Shown here piece after piece: positions 1 to 8,462 of a DNA stretch of 64,000 nt. Position 1 is the first letter of the stretch. The number at the start of each line of letters is the position of its first letter. The stretch comes from HKCCE3408 sp039183205 (GTDB lineage: Bacteria; Pseudomonadota; Alphaproteobacteria; Rhodobacterales; Rhodobacteraceae): assembly GCA_039183205.1 (NCBI GenBank), contig JBCDBR010000008.1, forward strand, positions 1 to 64,000, given 5' to 3'. The position numbers were made by a program, and so were the translations under genes. Under the pieces are notes generated by a model. That model did no database searches and was not told where the DNA came from. It saw only the letters and a program-made list of their open reading frames with translations.

Positions 1-456
1 ATCGACCCGGCCTTGATCCTGCACATCGTGGCCATCTTGGTGATGGCGTCGTTCACGATGATGCTCATGGGGATTTTCACCGCGCGGGTCTTCATCCTGG
101 TGCTGCGGATCCCGCGCACCGTGTTTCTACCGATCGTTTTGGTCCTAACCACGATTGGCAGTTTCTCGGTCGGCGGCGGGATCAACGATCTCTACCTAAT
201 GCTTGCCGTTGGCGCGCTGGCAACCTTGATGGGCATTCTCAAATATCCCATCGCGCCTCTGGTGATCGGCGTCATTTTGGGGGGGCTATTCGATGAAACC
301 TTTCGCCGGGCCTTGTTGGTGTCGAGCGGTGATCTCAGCGTCTTTGTCACGCGACCGGGCGCGGCGACGTTGCTTTGCCTCAACCTGGCCTTGGTCTTGT
401 CGCAGGTCAGCTTTGTAAAACGCGGCCTGACCTGGGTTTGGCGGAGGTCCACATGA
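1..456 (+). CDS. Tripartite tricarboxylate transporter permease TctA, C-terminal part
   Basis: The reading frame is open from the window edge and encodes the last ~151 residues of a large TctA-type permease, the 12-TM subunit of secondary, binding-protein-dependent TTT importers. What is visible is several hydrophobic helices and the family's C-terminal pattern, in which a KYPIAPLVIGVILG-like stretch precedes the final helices; the same motif occurs in the complete TctA at 51076-52602. The 5' two thirds lie outside the window. The stop overlaps the start of the next gene by 4 bases (ATGA), so the gene is translationally coupled to the monooxygenase-like protein. The substrate is unknown; family members carry citrate, tricarballylate or other carboxylates. 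Confidence 0.9.
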   Translation: MDPALILHIVAILVMASFTMMLMGIFTARVFILVLRIPRTVFLPIVLVLTTIGSFSVGGGINDLYLMLAVGALATLMGILKYPIAPLVIGVILGGLFDETFRRALLVSSGDLSVFVTRPGAATLLCLNLALVLSQVSFVKRGLTWVWRRST

Positions 457-746
457 GCTTTGTGGTTCTCGTGCGCTTCGAGATCAAAGCTGACAGCCTG
501 GAGGCGTTCATGCCGCTCGTGGTCGCAAACGCAAGGTCGTCCCTGCGCGAGGAACCGGGATGCGAAAGATTTGACGTGGTCACCGATCCAGATCGACCGT
601 GTCACGTCTTGCTCTATGAGGTCTATAAAGACCCCGCCGCGTTCGCGATACATTTGCACAGCGCTCACTTTGAGCACTTCGATATTGCGGTGGCCGATAT
701 GGTTGCCGACAAATCGGTCGAAACCTGGCGGGAGATGCGCGCATGA
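453..746 (+). CDS. Antibiotic biosynthesis monooxygenase (ABM) domain protein
   Basis: A 97-residue single-domain protein of the dimeric alpha-beta ferredoxin-like ABM/YgiN fold. Visible signs are the N-terminal strand FVVLVRFEIK, the central EEPGCERFDV segment and the later LLYEVYKD strand with a helix containing HLHSAHFEHF. Such proteins are cofactor-free oxygenases or quinone monooxygenases, although many have no known substrate. The ATG at 453 is chosen because a GGAGG lies just upstream and it overlaps the TctA stop. The gene's own stop overlaps the next start (ATGA), giving a TctA-ABM-MBL operon. It probably acts in the cytoplasm on an aromatic or quinone-like compound linked to the imported substrate; that role is inferred. 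Confidence 0.85.
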   Translation: MSFVVLVRFEIKADSLEAFMPLVVANARSSLREEPGCERFDVVTDPDRPCHVLLYEVYKDPAAFAIHLHSAHFEHFDIAVADMVADKSVETWREMRA

Positions 747-1537
747 ATTGGGAAGTCTACGCGGTCAAATATGCCGACCGACCGGGGCGCACGCGATCCG
801 ATAGCTTCTTGTTCGACGATCACCCCAGCCTGCCCCACGGCATCGATTATTTTATTTGGGTGCTAAAATCCGGAACCGAGGTGATCCTGGTCGATACAGG
901 ATATGATGTTGGCGAGGCGAAATCCCGTGCCCGCCCCATCTTGCGCGATCCCGGCGCGGCGCTGGCCCCGCTCGGGCTGCGAGCGGAGGATATTGGCACG
1001 CTCATTTGCACCCATTTGCATTACGACCATGCCGGTGGGCTTCACCTCTTTCCGCGGGCAACGATCCATATGCAAGCCGCTGAGATGGCCTTTGCGACCG
1101 GGCCCTGCATGTGCGACCCGACCATGAAAATGCCGTTCACGGGCGCTCATATCTGCGAGGCTGTCACACGGCTGTATCAGGGGCGCGTCCGCTTTTATGA
1201 CGGCGACGGAGAGATCGCCGACGGCGTCAGTGTGCATAAAATCGGCGGGCATTCGCGCGGGCTCCAGGCGGTGCGCGTGCGTACAGCCGCCGGTTGGCTG
1301 TGTCTGGCCTCCGATGCCGCGCATTACTATGAAAACGTCTTTGCGCGAAAGCCTTTCCCCATCGTCGTCGACTTAGAAGACATGGTCCGAGGCTGGGACC
1401 GGGTCCAATCGCTGGCCTCGCGCGCGTCTTTGGTCATACCCGGCCATGACCCGCTGATCAGCGACATTTTCCCCGCGGGTCCCACCGACTTCATCCGCCG
1501 TTTAGATGCGCCACCTCTGCGTGAGGTTCCCGTCTAA
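743..1537 (+). CDS. MBL-fold metallo-hydrolase, N-acyl homoserine lactonase-like
   Basis: A 264-residue metallo-beta-lactamase-fold hydrolase with a full dinuclear metal site. HLHYDHAG lies at about residue 93, a GHSRG histidine follows, then LASDAAHY supplies the bridging Asp, and PGHDPL gives the last His. The length and the HxHxDH context match the AhlD/AttM lactonase-like branch, which opens lactone rings. Because it is translationally coupled to an ABM protein and a TTT permease, it more likely opens a lactone or ester intermediate of an imported acid than quenches quorum signals; this is inference. There is no signal peptide, so it should be cytoplasmic. Confidence 0.88.
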   Translation: MNWEVYAVKYADRPGRTRSDSFLFDDHPSLPHGIDYFIWVLKSGTEVILVDTGYDVGEAKSRARPILRDPGAALAPLGLRAEDIGTLICTHLHYDHAGGLHLFPRATIHMQAAEMAFATGPCMCDPTMKMPFTGAHICEAVTRLYQGRVRFYDGDGEIADGVSVHKIGGHSRGLQAVRVRTAAGWLCLASDAAHYYENVFARKPFPIVVDLEDMVRGWDRVQSLASRASLVIPGHDPLISDIFPAGPTDFIRRLDAPPLREVPV

Positions 1538-1610
1538 CGCGCCGCTGCAATCCGAGCCGGCGATCCTTGCACGCATCCGTGACCGACCGCCGCGCACACC
1601 CGCCAATCGC

Positions 1611-2462
1611 TCAGCCGTACCATATGCTCGCTTTTTCGAGCACCGCCATCAGATCATCGGTTTCCGGCGTCATCGCAGCTTGCGTCCGGTATCCGGCCAA
1701 GGCAACCGACCCTAGCGATGGCAGCGTCAGCTCATCCGGCGCAACGACTAGCGGCGGTGAGACGGCGAGATAGGGCATGACCGTCAACGCCAATCCCGAT
1801 TGCACCAAAGCACGGACGCCAACGGGATGTGGGCTCAGATGGGAGATTTGCGCCTGCCGACCCGCATCGTCTAACGCCTTGAGCGCGTAGCGTCGCAAAT
1901 CTCTGCCATCGGTCAAGAACGCAAGCGGCAGCGGCCCACCGCCAGGCACCGAAAAGTCCGGCGCGCAAACCCAGACCAGCGGTTGAGAATGCACGAAGGC
2001 CCGACCCAAATGTCGGCCTTGGTCCATCATGAACGCAACATCGATCTCACCCTGTTCAAGGCGCGCCAACAACGCATCGCTGCGATCGCATTGAATCTGG
2101 ATTTGGACATGTCGGTGTCGCGCCGCGAACGTGGAGAGCGCGCCAGTCAATACCGACAAGGCAAGCGTCATCGTCGTGCCAAGACGTACGACGTGGTGCG
2201 CATTGGCCGTGTGCAGCGTTTCCACCGCTTCCTCCGCGAGCGCCAGAAGACGCCGCGCATAAACAAGAAACGTCTCGCCCGCCGGCGTCAGCTGCATGCG
2301 TTCCCCCCGGCCGCGCTGGAGGAGCGTTTCACCGACAAGAGCCTCAAGTTTGCGGATTTGCGCACTCACGGCGGATTGCACTGTGTGGCGCCGTTCGGCC
2401 ACGGTTGTAAAGTTCAGATCCTCGGCGGCCAGAACGAAGGTTTTGAGGGCATTGAAATCCAT
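1611..2462 (-). CDS. LysR family transcriptional regulator
   Basis: A 283-residue LysR-type regulator. The N-terminal winged HTH spans about residues 1-60, with AAEDLNFTTVAERRHTVQSA followed by the conserved LEALVGETLLQR segment, and a PBP2-like effector domain follows. The gene is divergent from the TauE/SafE-type exporter, with 93 bp between the starts; the usual LysR arrangement suggests it controls that transporter. The intergenic DNA is AT-rich and carries a short AATC/GATT inverted repeat (2464-2473) right before the start. The effector is unknown. It is convergent with the MBL gene, and no clear terminator is visible between them. Confidence 0.93.
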   Translation of the reverse strand: MDFNALKTFVLAAEDLNFTTVAERRHTVQSAVSAQIRKLEALVGETLLQRGRGERMQLTPAGETFLVYARRLLALAEEAVETLHTANAHHVVRLGTTMTLALSVLTGALSTFAARHRHVQIQIQCDRSDALLARLEQGEIDVAFMMDQGRHLGRAFVHSQPLVWVCAPDFSVPGGGPLPLAFLTDGRDLRRYALKALDDAGRQAQISHLSPHPVGVRALVQSGLALTVMPYLAVSPPLVVAPDELTLPSLGSVALAGYRTQAAMTPETDDLMAVLEKASIWYG

Positions 2463-2555
2463 GAATCAAGATTAAAGATTTTAAATGACATATAAAACTG
2501 TTTTTCCGTTTTCACCGGGCGATCTATCTAGGCTCCGCAGTTACAGGACGCGGCC
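2463..2555. promoter_or_regulatory. Divergent promoter region lysR / tauE-like
   Basis: A 93-bp AT-rich divergent intergenic stretch contains the inverted repeat AATCAAGATT (2464-2473) and runs of A/T suitable for LysR-type binding and both promoters. It is assigned from the divergent LysR-target geometry; no defined box is proven. Confidence 0.45.
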
Positions 2556-3317
2556 ATGGATCTTCCTCTCTCTTTCTACCTCGCCTCTGTGTTCGTAATT
2601 GTGATCACCGGAATTTCAAAAAGCGGGTTCGGCGGCGGGCTCGGGGTCATGGCCGTTCCGATCATGTCGGTTTTCGTCGCACCGCAATTTGCCGCCGGAG
2701 TAATGATGCCGATCCTTCTTGCGATGGATGTGCTGATTGTCGTCCGCTACCGCAAGCATTGGCAGCGGGCGATCGTCCAAGCGCTTTTGCCCGCGGCACT
2801 GGTCGGGTTATGCGCCGGCGCGCTGTCGTTTGAATACATGAATGCCGATCACATTCGATTTGTGGTCGGCGTGCTTGCGATGGTCTTCGTGGCGCAATTC
2901 TTGCTTCAATCGACGCGCGCGCTGTCGCCCAAGCCCATGGGCCGTGCGGCGGTTTGGACGTTCGGTGCCCTGTCTGGTTTTGCAAGCTACATCGCCCATG
3001 CCGGAGGCCCCCCGGTAAAGGGATACCTGCTGCGCCAGAACCTCGATAAGACCGATTTTGTCGGCACGAACACGATCTATTTCTTCACGCTGAACGCTTT
3101 AAAGACCGTGGCCTATGGCTCGACCGGTACGATGGGCACCGAAAGCCTGATGGTCAGTCTGATCCTAACCCCGTTCCTTTTTCTCGGCGTATTCGTGGGT
3201 CTTCGGCTGCACAAACTTGTCGATCAACGCATCTTTGTGAAAGTCGTCTACGGCTTTCTTGCTTTGGCGGCCGTCCGGCTGCTGTGGGTTAGCGTCCCGG
3301 CCATGTTTGCCGCTTAG
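2556..3317 (+). CDS. Sulfite exporter TauE/SafE (TSUP) family transporter
   Basis: A 253-residue polytopic membrane protein of the TSUP family, which moves organosulfur or carboxylic anions such as sulfite, sulfoacetate or lactate across the inner membrane. Two halves of about four helices each are visible. The first half has the family motif GISKSGFGGGLGVMAVP at residues 19-35; the second half has the related HAGGPPVKGYLL signature near residue 145. The length is typical. It is divergent from the LysR regulator at 1611-2462, its likely controller. The substrate and direction of transport cannot be told from the sequence. Confidence 0.92.
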   Translation: MDLPLSFYLASVFVIVITGISKSGFGGGLGVMAVPIMSVFVAPQFAAGVMMPILLAMDVLIVVRYRKHWQRAIVQALLPAALVGLCAGALSFEYMNADHIRFVVGVLAMVFVAQFLLQSTRALSPKPMGRAAVWTFGALSGFASYIAHAGGPPVKGYLLRQNLDKTDFVGTNTIYFFTLNALKTVAYGSTGTMGTESLMVSLILTPFLFLGVFVGLRLHKLVDQRIFVKVVYGFLALAAVRLLWVSVPAMFAA

Positions 3318-3373
3318 GTCGGGGTCACGCGCCAGAACGCGCAGATACCTCGCGCCTATCGCCGGCAAGGCGC

Positions 3374-3895
3374 TCAGCCGCGCCTCTCCTGCTCAGCGAT
3401 TTCGCGCAACGCGAGTGCTGCGCATTCCGATGGCGATTGCGTGCTTGTGTCGACAATGATGCGGTCGGATTGCCATGGCGCGTAGGCGCGATCAAGCACG
3501 GCTTGCCAGTCTGGAACGATCCCGCCTTTCAGATCGCTTTTGCGTGCCTCTACGCGCTGACGGTGCTGTGCTTTGTCCGAACAGATCACTTCGATATCAA
3601 TCCGTTGCGCCCCGACAGCCTCTGCCGCCTCGGCCCAGATCTGCCGGGTGAACTCGGCGGGATTGACCGTGTCCGCCACCACATCCAAACCAAGCCCCAG
3701 ATTGTCCTTTGCCAGCGCCACAAGCGCAAGATAGCCGGCATCTTCCGCGCGCCGGATGCGCAATGTACTGTTTTTCATCGCCGCTTCCACGGAATCGACC
3801 CGCAGAAAAACGGCCTTGCGCTCCTGCGCCAAGCGCCGCGCAAGGGTGGTTTTGCCAACGCCGGGCAGACCGGCAAGACAGATCAAAACCGGCAT
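3374..3895 (-). CDS. AAA-type P-loop kinase (AAA_33 / zeta-like)
   Basis: A 173-residue small P-loop NTPase. The Walker A motif GLPGVGKTTL is at residues 7-16, followed by FLRVDSVEAA, typical of AAA_33 kinases related to chloramphenicol phosphotransferase and zeta toxins, and a C-terminal arginine-rich lid (RVEARKSDLKG). It probably phosphorylates a small molecule; the substrate is unknown. No antitoxin-like partner lies next to it, so a toxin role is not supported. The ATG at 3895 is preferred because the P-loop follows at the usual distance; an in-frame start three codons upstream is possible, and neither has a good ribosome binding site. Confidence 0.85.
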   Translation of the reverse strand: MPVLICLAGLPGVGKTTLARRLAQERKAVFLRVDSVEAAMKNSTLRIRRAEDAGYLALVALAKDNLGLGLDVVADTVNPAEFTRQIWAEAAEAVGAQRIDIEVICSDKAQHRQRVEARKSDLKGGIVPDWQAVLDRAYAPWQSDRIIVDTSTQSPSECAALALREIAEQERRG

Positions 3896-4115
3896 CGGGC
3901 ACACTTTGTCTGTTGGCGCATTCGGCGCATTCTCAACCCCGGGTCCCTGTCGCTCAAAAAGGTATGGTCATCGCGCGTCTTGGCAATTGCGGCTGGGCAA
4001 CGCCTGGTCGCCAAGCGCGCGCGTAGCTCCCGTATCCTCACGGCTCTCGATTTTGCCGCCATCAGTGGCTTTAAGCGGATCAGCGCGGACGTTACAGATG
4101 ATCGAACGCGCGAGG

Positions 4116-5150
4116 TCAATCCCGAGACCGGTCGCGCACAAACCGCGCCGCCACCGGCGCCCCGATGATAACCACGACAATCCGCAGAATATGGTGGGTA
4201 ACCACAAACGCAACATCCGCTCCAGAAATCAGGGCCAAAACCGTCATCTCCGCCTGCCCACCGGGTGAAAACGCGAGAAGCGCGTCCAAAGGAGGCGCGA
4301 GGCCGGCGAGGATCACGACCTCGGTGAACCCCGCGGCGAGGATTAACAAGATCAGGCAATAACCGAAGGCCGCAGCAACATCGCGGCGCACCTCAGTCCC
4401 GGTCACGCCGGAGTACTTCGCGCCGACACCCATACCTATGACAAACTGTGCCGCCCAAATCGCTTCTGCCGGCGGGCGGTGCAGTAAAACGCCTCCGATG
4501 CTTAAAGCGCCGGCAGCAATCATCGGCCCAAGAATGGAGGCGCCGAAGAGACCCACCATCGTGGCGATTTTCCATCCCACAATGCCGGCAAAGACCATCA
4601 AGCCAAGCTGGACCGCAGGGATCGCCGCGGCCGACGCGCCGGGCGGGTTCGAAAGATCGATGTCCCAGACCCATTCCAAGAGAAACGGAAGCGTCGTGAC
4701 GATCAGCATAACGCGGGTTGCGTGGATCAGAGACAGCGCGCGCACATCGCCCCCTGCCTGTTCGCCGAAAACAAGCATGTCCTGCAAACCGCCAGGCATC
4801 GCGGCATAGTAACTAGTGGCGAAATCGAACTCCCAGACGCGCTGGAAATATGGCAATCCGATCGCTGCGGCGAGTAGGATCAAAACAGGGATCAGAACAA
4901 GCGTCGGCCACAACGACGGCATCGTGACGACGACGGCCCAACTCAATGAGGCGCCAATCGCAACGCCCAAGACCGCGCGCATTGCGGTATTGAGGGCTGG
5001 CACACCACGCAGCTCTATACCAACAAGTCCGGCGATGAGGCAGGCAAAGATCGGCCCCAAAAGCCATGGAAGCGGCAAGTTGGCCAGCGAAAAGGCCGCA
5101 ACACCAAGCCCAGATATCGCCCAGGTCAGCGCAACACGCCTCATGTGCAC
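4116..5150 (-). CDS. AbrB-family integral membrane protein (AbrB duplication, formerly 'ammonia monooxygenase')
   Basis: A 344-residue protein with about ten hydrophobic helices in two homologous halves, each with the LLGPI(F/A)A-type motif of the AbrB duplication domain (PWLLGPIFACLIAG near residue 28, SILGPMIAAGALSI near 208). Despite the name this is not the AbrB DNA-binding fold; family members behave like transporters and are often linked to TTT or TRAP systems. Its start overlaps the 3' end of the GntR regulator at 5141-5791, so the two are co-transcribed. The likely role is efflux or uptake of a carboxylate controlled by that regulator; this is inference. Confidence 0.9.
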   Translation of the reverse strand: MHMRRVALTWAISGLGVAAFSLANLPLPWLLGPIFACLIAGLVGIELRGVPALNTAMRAVLGVAIGASLSWAVVVTMPSLWPTLVLIPVLILLAAAIGLPYFQRVWEFDFATSYYAAMPGGLQDMLVFGEQAGGDVRALSLIHATRVMLIVTTLPFLLEWVWDIDLSNPPGASAAAIPAVQLGLMVFAGIVGWKIATMVGLFGASILGPMIAAGALSIGGVLLHRPPAEAIWAAQFVIGMGVGAKYSGVTGTEVRRDVAAAFGYCLILLILAAGFTEVVILAGLAPPLDALLAFSPGGQAEMTVLALISGADVAFVVTHHILRIVVVIIGAPVAARFVRDRSRD

Positions 5151-5791
5151 ATAACCAACAAACGATGGCGCAGAGAGGCTTCAAGATGCGCGTCCGCGGC
5201 CGCACCGGCCGCAGCGCCATCTTTTGACCGGATGGCATCGATAATCGCTTGGTGCTGTTGGCACACGGCGTCGATACGGTCTTCGTCCGCGAGCGTCGTC
5301 GGCCCCAGCAGCAGCAAAGCGTTGCTCATGGCTCGGGTCGCCTCAATGAGGAAGCGGTTCCGCGCCGCGCGATAGAGCGCTTGGTGGAATTCTTGATTGA
5401 TTGCGGCGGCCACTGCGCTGTCCGACACTGAACGGGCGATCTTCGCGTTCAGCGCATCCAGCGTGTCGATCTCCGCGGCTGCGGCGTGCTTTGCTGCAAG
5501 TTCTGCCGCTGTTCTCTCGAGCACGGCGCGCATTTCATAGAGCTCCACCACCTCAGTATGGCTGAGCCGCCGGACAACCGCGCCGATCCGCGCGCGATGT
5601 TCGACGATACCGTCGGCCTCCAAGCGACGCATCGCCTCGCGGATCGGGGTCCGAGAGATCGAAAGCCGCGCCGCAATCTCCGTTTCGCGCAAACGATCCC
5701 CTGGCGCATATGTGCCAGACCGCACGGCCTCTAGCACGGCACGATAGGTGGCTTGCCCCTGTGACAGGGTTTCGTTGTCCGATGACGGCAT
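5141..5791 (-). CDS. GntR family transcriptional regulator (FadR/FCD subfamily)
   Basis: A 216-residue GntR regulator. The winged HTH is at residues ~12-75 (GDRLRETEIAARLSISRTP and IREAMRRLEADGIVE), followed by an all-helical FCD ligand domain with ELYEMRAVLE and QEFHQALYRAARN, including the metal-site histidines. The start at 5791 is chosen over an upstream in-frame one because a perfect TGTATCC/GGATACA inverted repeat lies at 5807-5824, just upstream, where an autoregulatory operator would sit. The gene overlaps the AbrB-type membrane protein and is divergent from the AraC regulator at 5948. Confidence 0.92.
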   Translation of the reverse strand: MPSSDNETLSQGQATYRAVLEAVRSGTYAPGDRLRETEIAARLSISRTPIREAMRRLEADGIVEHRARIGAVVRRLSHTEVVELYEMRAVLERTAAELAAKHAAAAEIDTLDALNAKIARSVSDSAVAAAINQEFHQALYRAARNRFLIEATRAMSNALLLLGPTTLADEDRIDAVCQQHQAIIDAIRSKDGAAAGAAADAHLEASLRHRLLVMCT

Positions 5792-5806
5792 GTCAGGCTC
5801 AAATCC

Positions 5807-5824
5807 TGTATCCAGAAGGATACA
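5807..5824. promoter_or_regulatory. Inverted repeat, candidate GntR operator
   Basis: TGTATCC-AGAA-GGATACA is a perfect 7-bp inverted repeat with a 4-base spacer, 16 bases upstream of the GntR start. The TGTATnC...GnATACA layout resembles known operators of FCD-type GntR regulators. It suggests autoregulation of the GntR-AbrB operon. Confidence 0.6.
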
Positions 5825-5947
5825 ATATTGACTATGCGGTCGCGTCATCGAAGTCAAAACAGATCATTGGCGTCACGCTCGAGCCCAAACACCGCCCCGT
5901 CCGTCCAATGGCTTGGAGCGGCGCGTGCCGATCGTTAGGGTGCAACC

Positions 5948-6952
5948 ATGGGGCAGGTCACTTCTCTATTTGCGCGAAAGGTGGTCGGCGTCGCGGGCGA
6001 CGCGATTGACGCTGCTGCGGTACTTGGCTCCGTTGGGCTCGATCCTGCCGGGCCGTGGGACCCGAAAATCATGCTCGACGAAGACGCATTTTACGGAATG
6101 CTCGAGCTGATGGCCCGGCAAATGGACGCCACGGCCCTGCCGCTTATCGTCGGTGAGGACATGCGGCCCGATGAATACGGTGCCCTTGGACTGGCTTGGA
6201 AAGCCGCGCCCAACCTGCTTGGCTCCTTCGCGCGCGTGGCACGATATGCCCGGCTTTGGACAAGCATCGTGCAGTACGAATTGCTGGAAACGCCCCGCGG
6301 CATGCTTTTTGTCGAACATCGCGCGGGCAGGCGCCGGCTTGGCATGCGGATTTCGATCGAAGCCGATTTGGCCAGCGGGGTGTCGCTGAGCCGTCAGGTC
6401 ACCTCCCGCGCGTTTTCCCCAATCAAAGTCTATTTTCAGCACCCGGCCCCAAAGACGATCAAGCACCACGAGGCCTATTTTGGCTGCCCGGTAGAGTTCG
6501 GCGCGGATCAGGACGCTATGCTTTTGTCGCATGCTTCGCTGGCCGAACCGACCCTGTTGGGCGACGAAGGCATCACCCAGTTTCTCGTTAGTCATCTCGA
6601 CCGCGAATTGTCCGCGATCGACGATACGCCGGCGCTCAGCGCGCGGACCAAAAACGAAGTGGCGCGTGCATTGAGCGAGGGTCTGCCCAAGATGACCGAG
6701 ATCGCGCGCCGGATGGGAATGAGCGTTCGCTCCTTTCATCGCCGGCTTGCCGCGGAGGGCGTGACTTTTCAAACGCTGACCGAAGAGACACGGCGAGAGA
6801 TCGCCGTGGGTATGCTCCGGGAGGAACGTTACGCTCTATCCGAGATCGCGTTTTTAACCGGTTTTTCGGAGCAAAGTGCCTTTACGCGTGCCTTTAAACG
6901 TTGGACCGGTCAAACACCGGCGAGCTATCGCAAGGACCGCGCGGTGCGTTAG
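5948..6952 (+). CDS. AraC family transcriptional regulator (arabinose-binding-like N domain)
   Basis: A 334-residue regulator. The N-terminal ~200 residues match the Arabinose_bd type ligand domain of the OruR/ArgR-like AraC branch (GEDMRPDEYGALGLAWKAAP). The C-terminal double HTH is clear (MTEIARRMGMSVRSFHRRLA, then ALSEIAFLTGFSEQSAFTRA with FKRWTGQTPASYRK). It lies 105 bp upstream of the NmrA-like reductase and DUF1772 genes on the same strand and may activate them; the effector is unknown. It is divergent from the GntR gene. Confidence 0.93.
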   Translation: MGQVTSLFARKVVGVAGDAIDAAAVLGSVGLDPAGPWDPKIMLDEDAFYGMLELMARQMDATALPLIVGEDMRPDEYGALGLAWKAAPNLLGSFARVARYARLWTSIVQYELLETPRGMLFVEHRAGRRRLGMRISIEADLASGVSLSRQVTSRAFSPIKVYFQHPAPKTIKHHEAYFGCPVEFGADQDAMLLSHASLAEPTLLGDEGITQFLVSHLDRELSAIDDTPALSARTKNEVARALSEGLPKMTEIARRMGMSVRSFHRRLAAEGVTFQTLTEETRREIAVGMLREERYALSEIAFLTGFSEQSAFTRAFKRWTGQTPASYRKDRAVR

Positions 6953-7057
6953 ACCCGTTTGGCCGCGACGGTCAAGACCTTGGCCGTCAACATCAATACG
7001 GTCGCACATCGTGATTGCTACCCCTTGGCCATCAACTCTAGCCAAGGAAATCGCAAC

Positions 7058-7885
7058 ATGTCTGATCACCCAATCCTCGTCATCGGCGCCACGGGAAAAA
7101 CCGGCGCACGTGTCGTCAACCGCCTTGAGAAGCTGGGAAAGGCGGTCCGGCCGGGCACCCGCCACGCACCGATCCCCTTCGATTGGGACGACCCAAGCAC
7201 CTGGAACGCTGCACTTGACGGCATCGGAACGGCCTATGTCACCTACTTTCCCGACTTAGCCTTTCCTGGCGCGGTCGAGAAAGTCGACGCGCTTTGCCAA
7301 ATCGCAAAAACGTCGGGCGTAGAACGATTGGTCCTATTGTCCGGTCGAGGTGAACATCATGCCCGGGAAGGCGAAAAGGTCGTTCAAGCCTCGGGGATCG
7401 AATACACATTAGTCCGTTCTGCCTGGTTTGCGCAGAACTTTAGCGAAGGCTATCTGCGCGACCCAATCCTCGCCGGTCATCTGCCAATGCCGGGCGGAAA
7501 GATCGTTGAGCCGATCATCGATATCGATGACATTGCGGACGTTGTCGTGGCCGCGCTGACAGAGGATCGCCATGCTGGCGAGCTATACGAAGTCACCGGA
7601 CCGGAGCTTCTTAGCTTTGCAGATATGGCACATGTGATGTCGGCCGAAATCGGTCGACCGATCCGGCATATCCCAATCACCTTCGAGGATTTTCACGCCA
7701 ATGTGGCCCAGGCCGGGGGCGCCTTCGTCGCCGACGTCTTTACCGCCATTGCGCGGGAAACGCTCGATGGTCGCAATGCCAAAATCTGTGACGGGGTACA
7801 GCGTGCATTGGGCCGGGCCCCAACCAGCTTTGCCGTGTTTGCCCGCAAAACCGCAGCAACCGGCGCTTGGGCCAACGCGGCCTAA
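7058..7885 (+). CDS. NmrA-like NAD(P)-binding oxidoreductase
   Basis: A 275-residue atypical SDR with the N-terminal dinucleotide-binding motif VIGATGKTGARVV at residues 8-20. It lacks the YxxxK catalytic pair, as do NmrA/HSCARG-type redox sensors and QOR2-like quinone reductases. The segment DIDDIADVVVAAL near residue 150 is typical of this family. The ATG at 7058 is used, since the upstream 33 codons are unlike the family and a GCCAAGGAAA ribosome-binding stretch precedes 7058. It is followed after 44 bp by DUF1772; this AraC/NmrA/DUF1772 association recurs in proteobacteria. It may reduce or sense a quinone or NADP(H). Confidence 0.88.
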   Translation: MSDHPILVIGATGKTGARVVNRLEKLGKAVRPGTRHAPIPFDWDDPSTWNAALDGIGTAYVTYFPDLAFPGAVEKVDALCQIAKTSGVERLVLLSGRGEHHAREGEKVVQASGIEYTLVRSAWFAQNFSEGYLRDPILAGHLPMPGGKIVEPIIDIDDIADVVVAALTEDRHAGELYEVTGPELLSFADMAHVMSAEIGRPIRHIPITFEDFHANVAQAGGAFVADVFTAIARETLDGRNAKICDGVQRALGRAPTSFAVFARKTAATGAWANAA

Positions 7886-7929
7886 CGCACGCGCGCAACC
7901 GGCGCGGCAAATCAACGAAAGGATATCTT

Positions 7930-8433
7930 ATGTCGATCTGGTTCTTCATCCTCACGCAAAGTGCGGTCCTTGCCTATGCGCTTGTCGGCGGTGTTTTTCT
8001 CGCCTTCTCGGACTTTGTCATGCGATCGCTTGCCCATACTGGCGGCACAGGCGGTGTCGAGGCCATGCAAGTGATCAACCGCGAAGTGTTTCGGTGGGTG
8101 TTCATGGCGCTCTTTCTCGGCATGGCGCCATTGTCGCTCGGGCTTGCACTCTATGGCGGCCTGTTCGTGGCCGGTCTGCCCGGAGCGCTTTTGGTAGCGG
8201 CAGGCTTGGTCTATTTCATCGGCTGTTTCGGTGTGACAGTGGTCCGCAACGTGCCCATGAACACAGAACTTGCCGGAATGGACAAAAACCACGCGGAAAC
8301 CCGGCAATATTGGACGAACACCTATGTGCCGCGATGGACGTTTTGGAATTCGGTCCGTACAAGCGCCTGTGTCGCATCTGCCGTGCTGCTGCTGTTCGCC
8401 ATTTTTTGGACCCATCATGCGCACGCGGTATAA
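7930..8433 (+). CDS. DUF1772 (anthrone oxygenase-like) membrane protein
   Basis: A 167-residue protein with four hydrophobic helices at roughly residues 10-30, 55-75, 80-105 and 140-160. It has the DUF1772 signature NVPMNTELAGMDK followed by W and an RTxAC-like segment near the last helix. Some fungal members act as anthrone oxygenases in polyketide assembly; bacterial roles are unknown. It sits 44 bp downstream of the NmrA-like reductase with a GAAAGGA ribosome-binding site and is followed by a strong hairpin at 8440-8462, so it ends this transcription unit. Confidence 0.88.
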   Translation: MSIWFFILTQSAVLAYALVGGVFLAFSDFVMRSLAHTGGTGGVEAMQVINREVFRWVFMALFLGMAPLSLGLALYGGLFVAGLPGALLVAAGLVYFIGCFGVTVVRNVPMNTELAGMDKNHAETRQYWTNTYVPRWTFWNSVRTSACVASAVLLLFAIFWTHHAHAV

Positions 8434-8439
8434 GTCAGG

Positions 8440-8462
8440 GCAGAGAGGCGGCACCTCTCTGC
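8440..8462 (+). terminator. Hairpin downstream of DUF1772 gene
   Basis: A perfect 9-bp stem (GCAGAGAGG / CCTCTCTGC) with a 5-base CGGCA loop begins 7 bases after the DUF1772 stop. There is no long T-run after it, so it may be a weak intrinsic terminator or an mRNA-stabilising 3' end. Confidence 0.6.

Noticed and set aside
3374..3895. P-loop kinase as a zeta-type toxin
   Set aside because: There is no antitoxin-sized partner in the neighbourhood and the kinase motif is shared with many metabolic AAA_33 proteins.
4116..5150. AbrB as a DNA-binding regulator or ammonia monooxygenase
   Set aside because: The protein is a polytopic membrane protein of the AbrB-duplication family; the old names are misleading.
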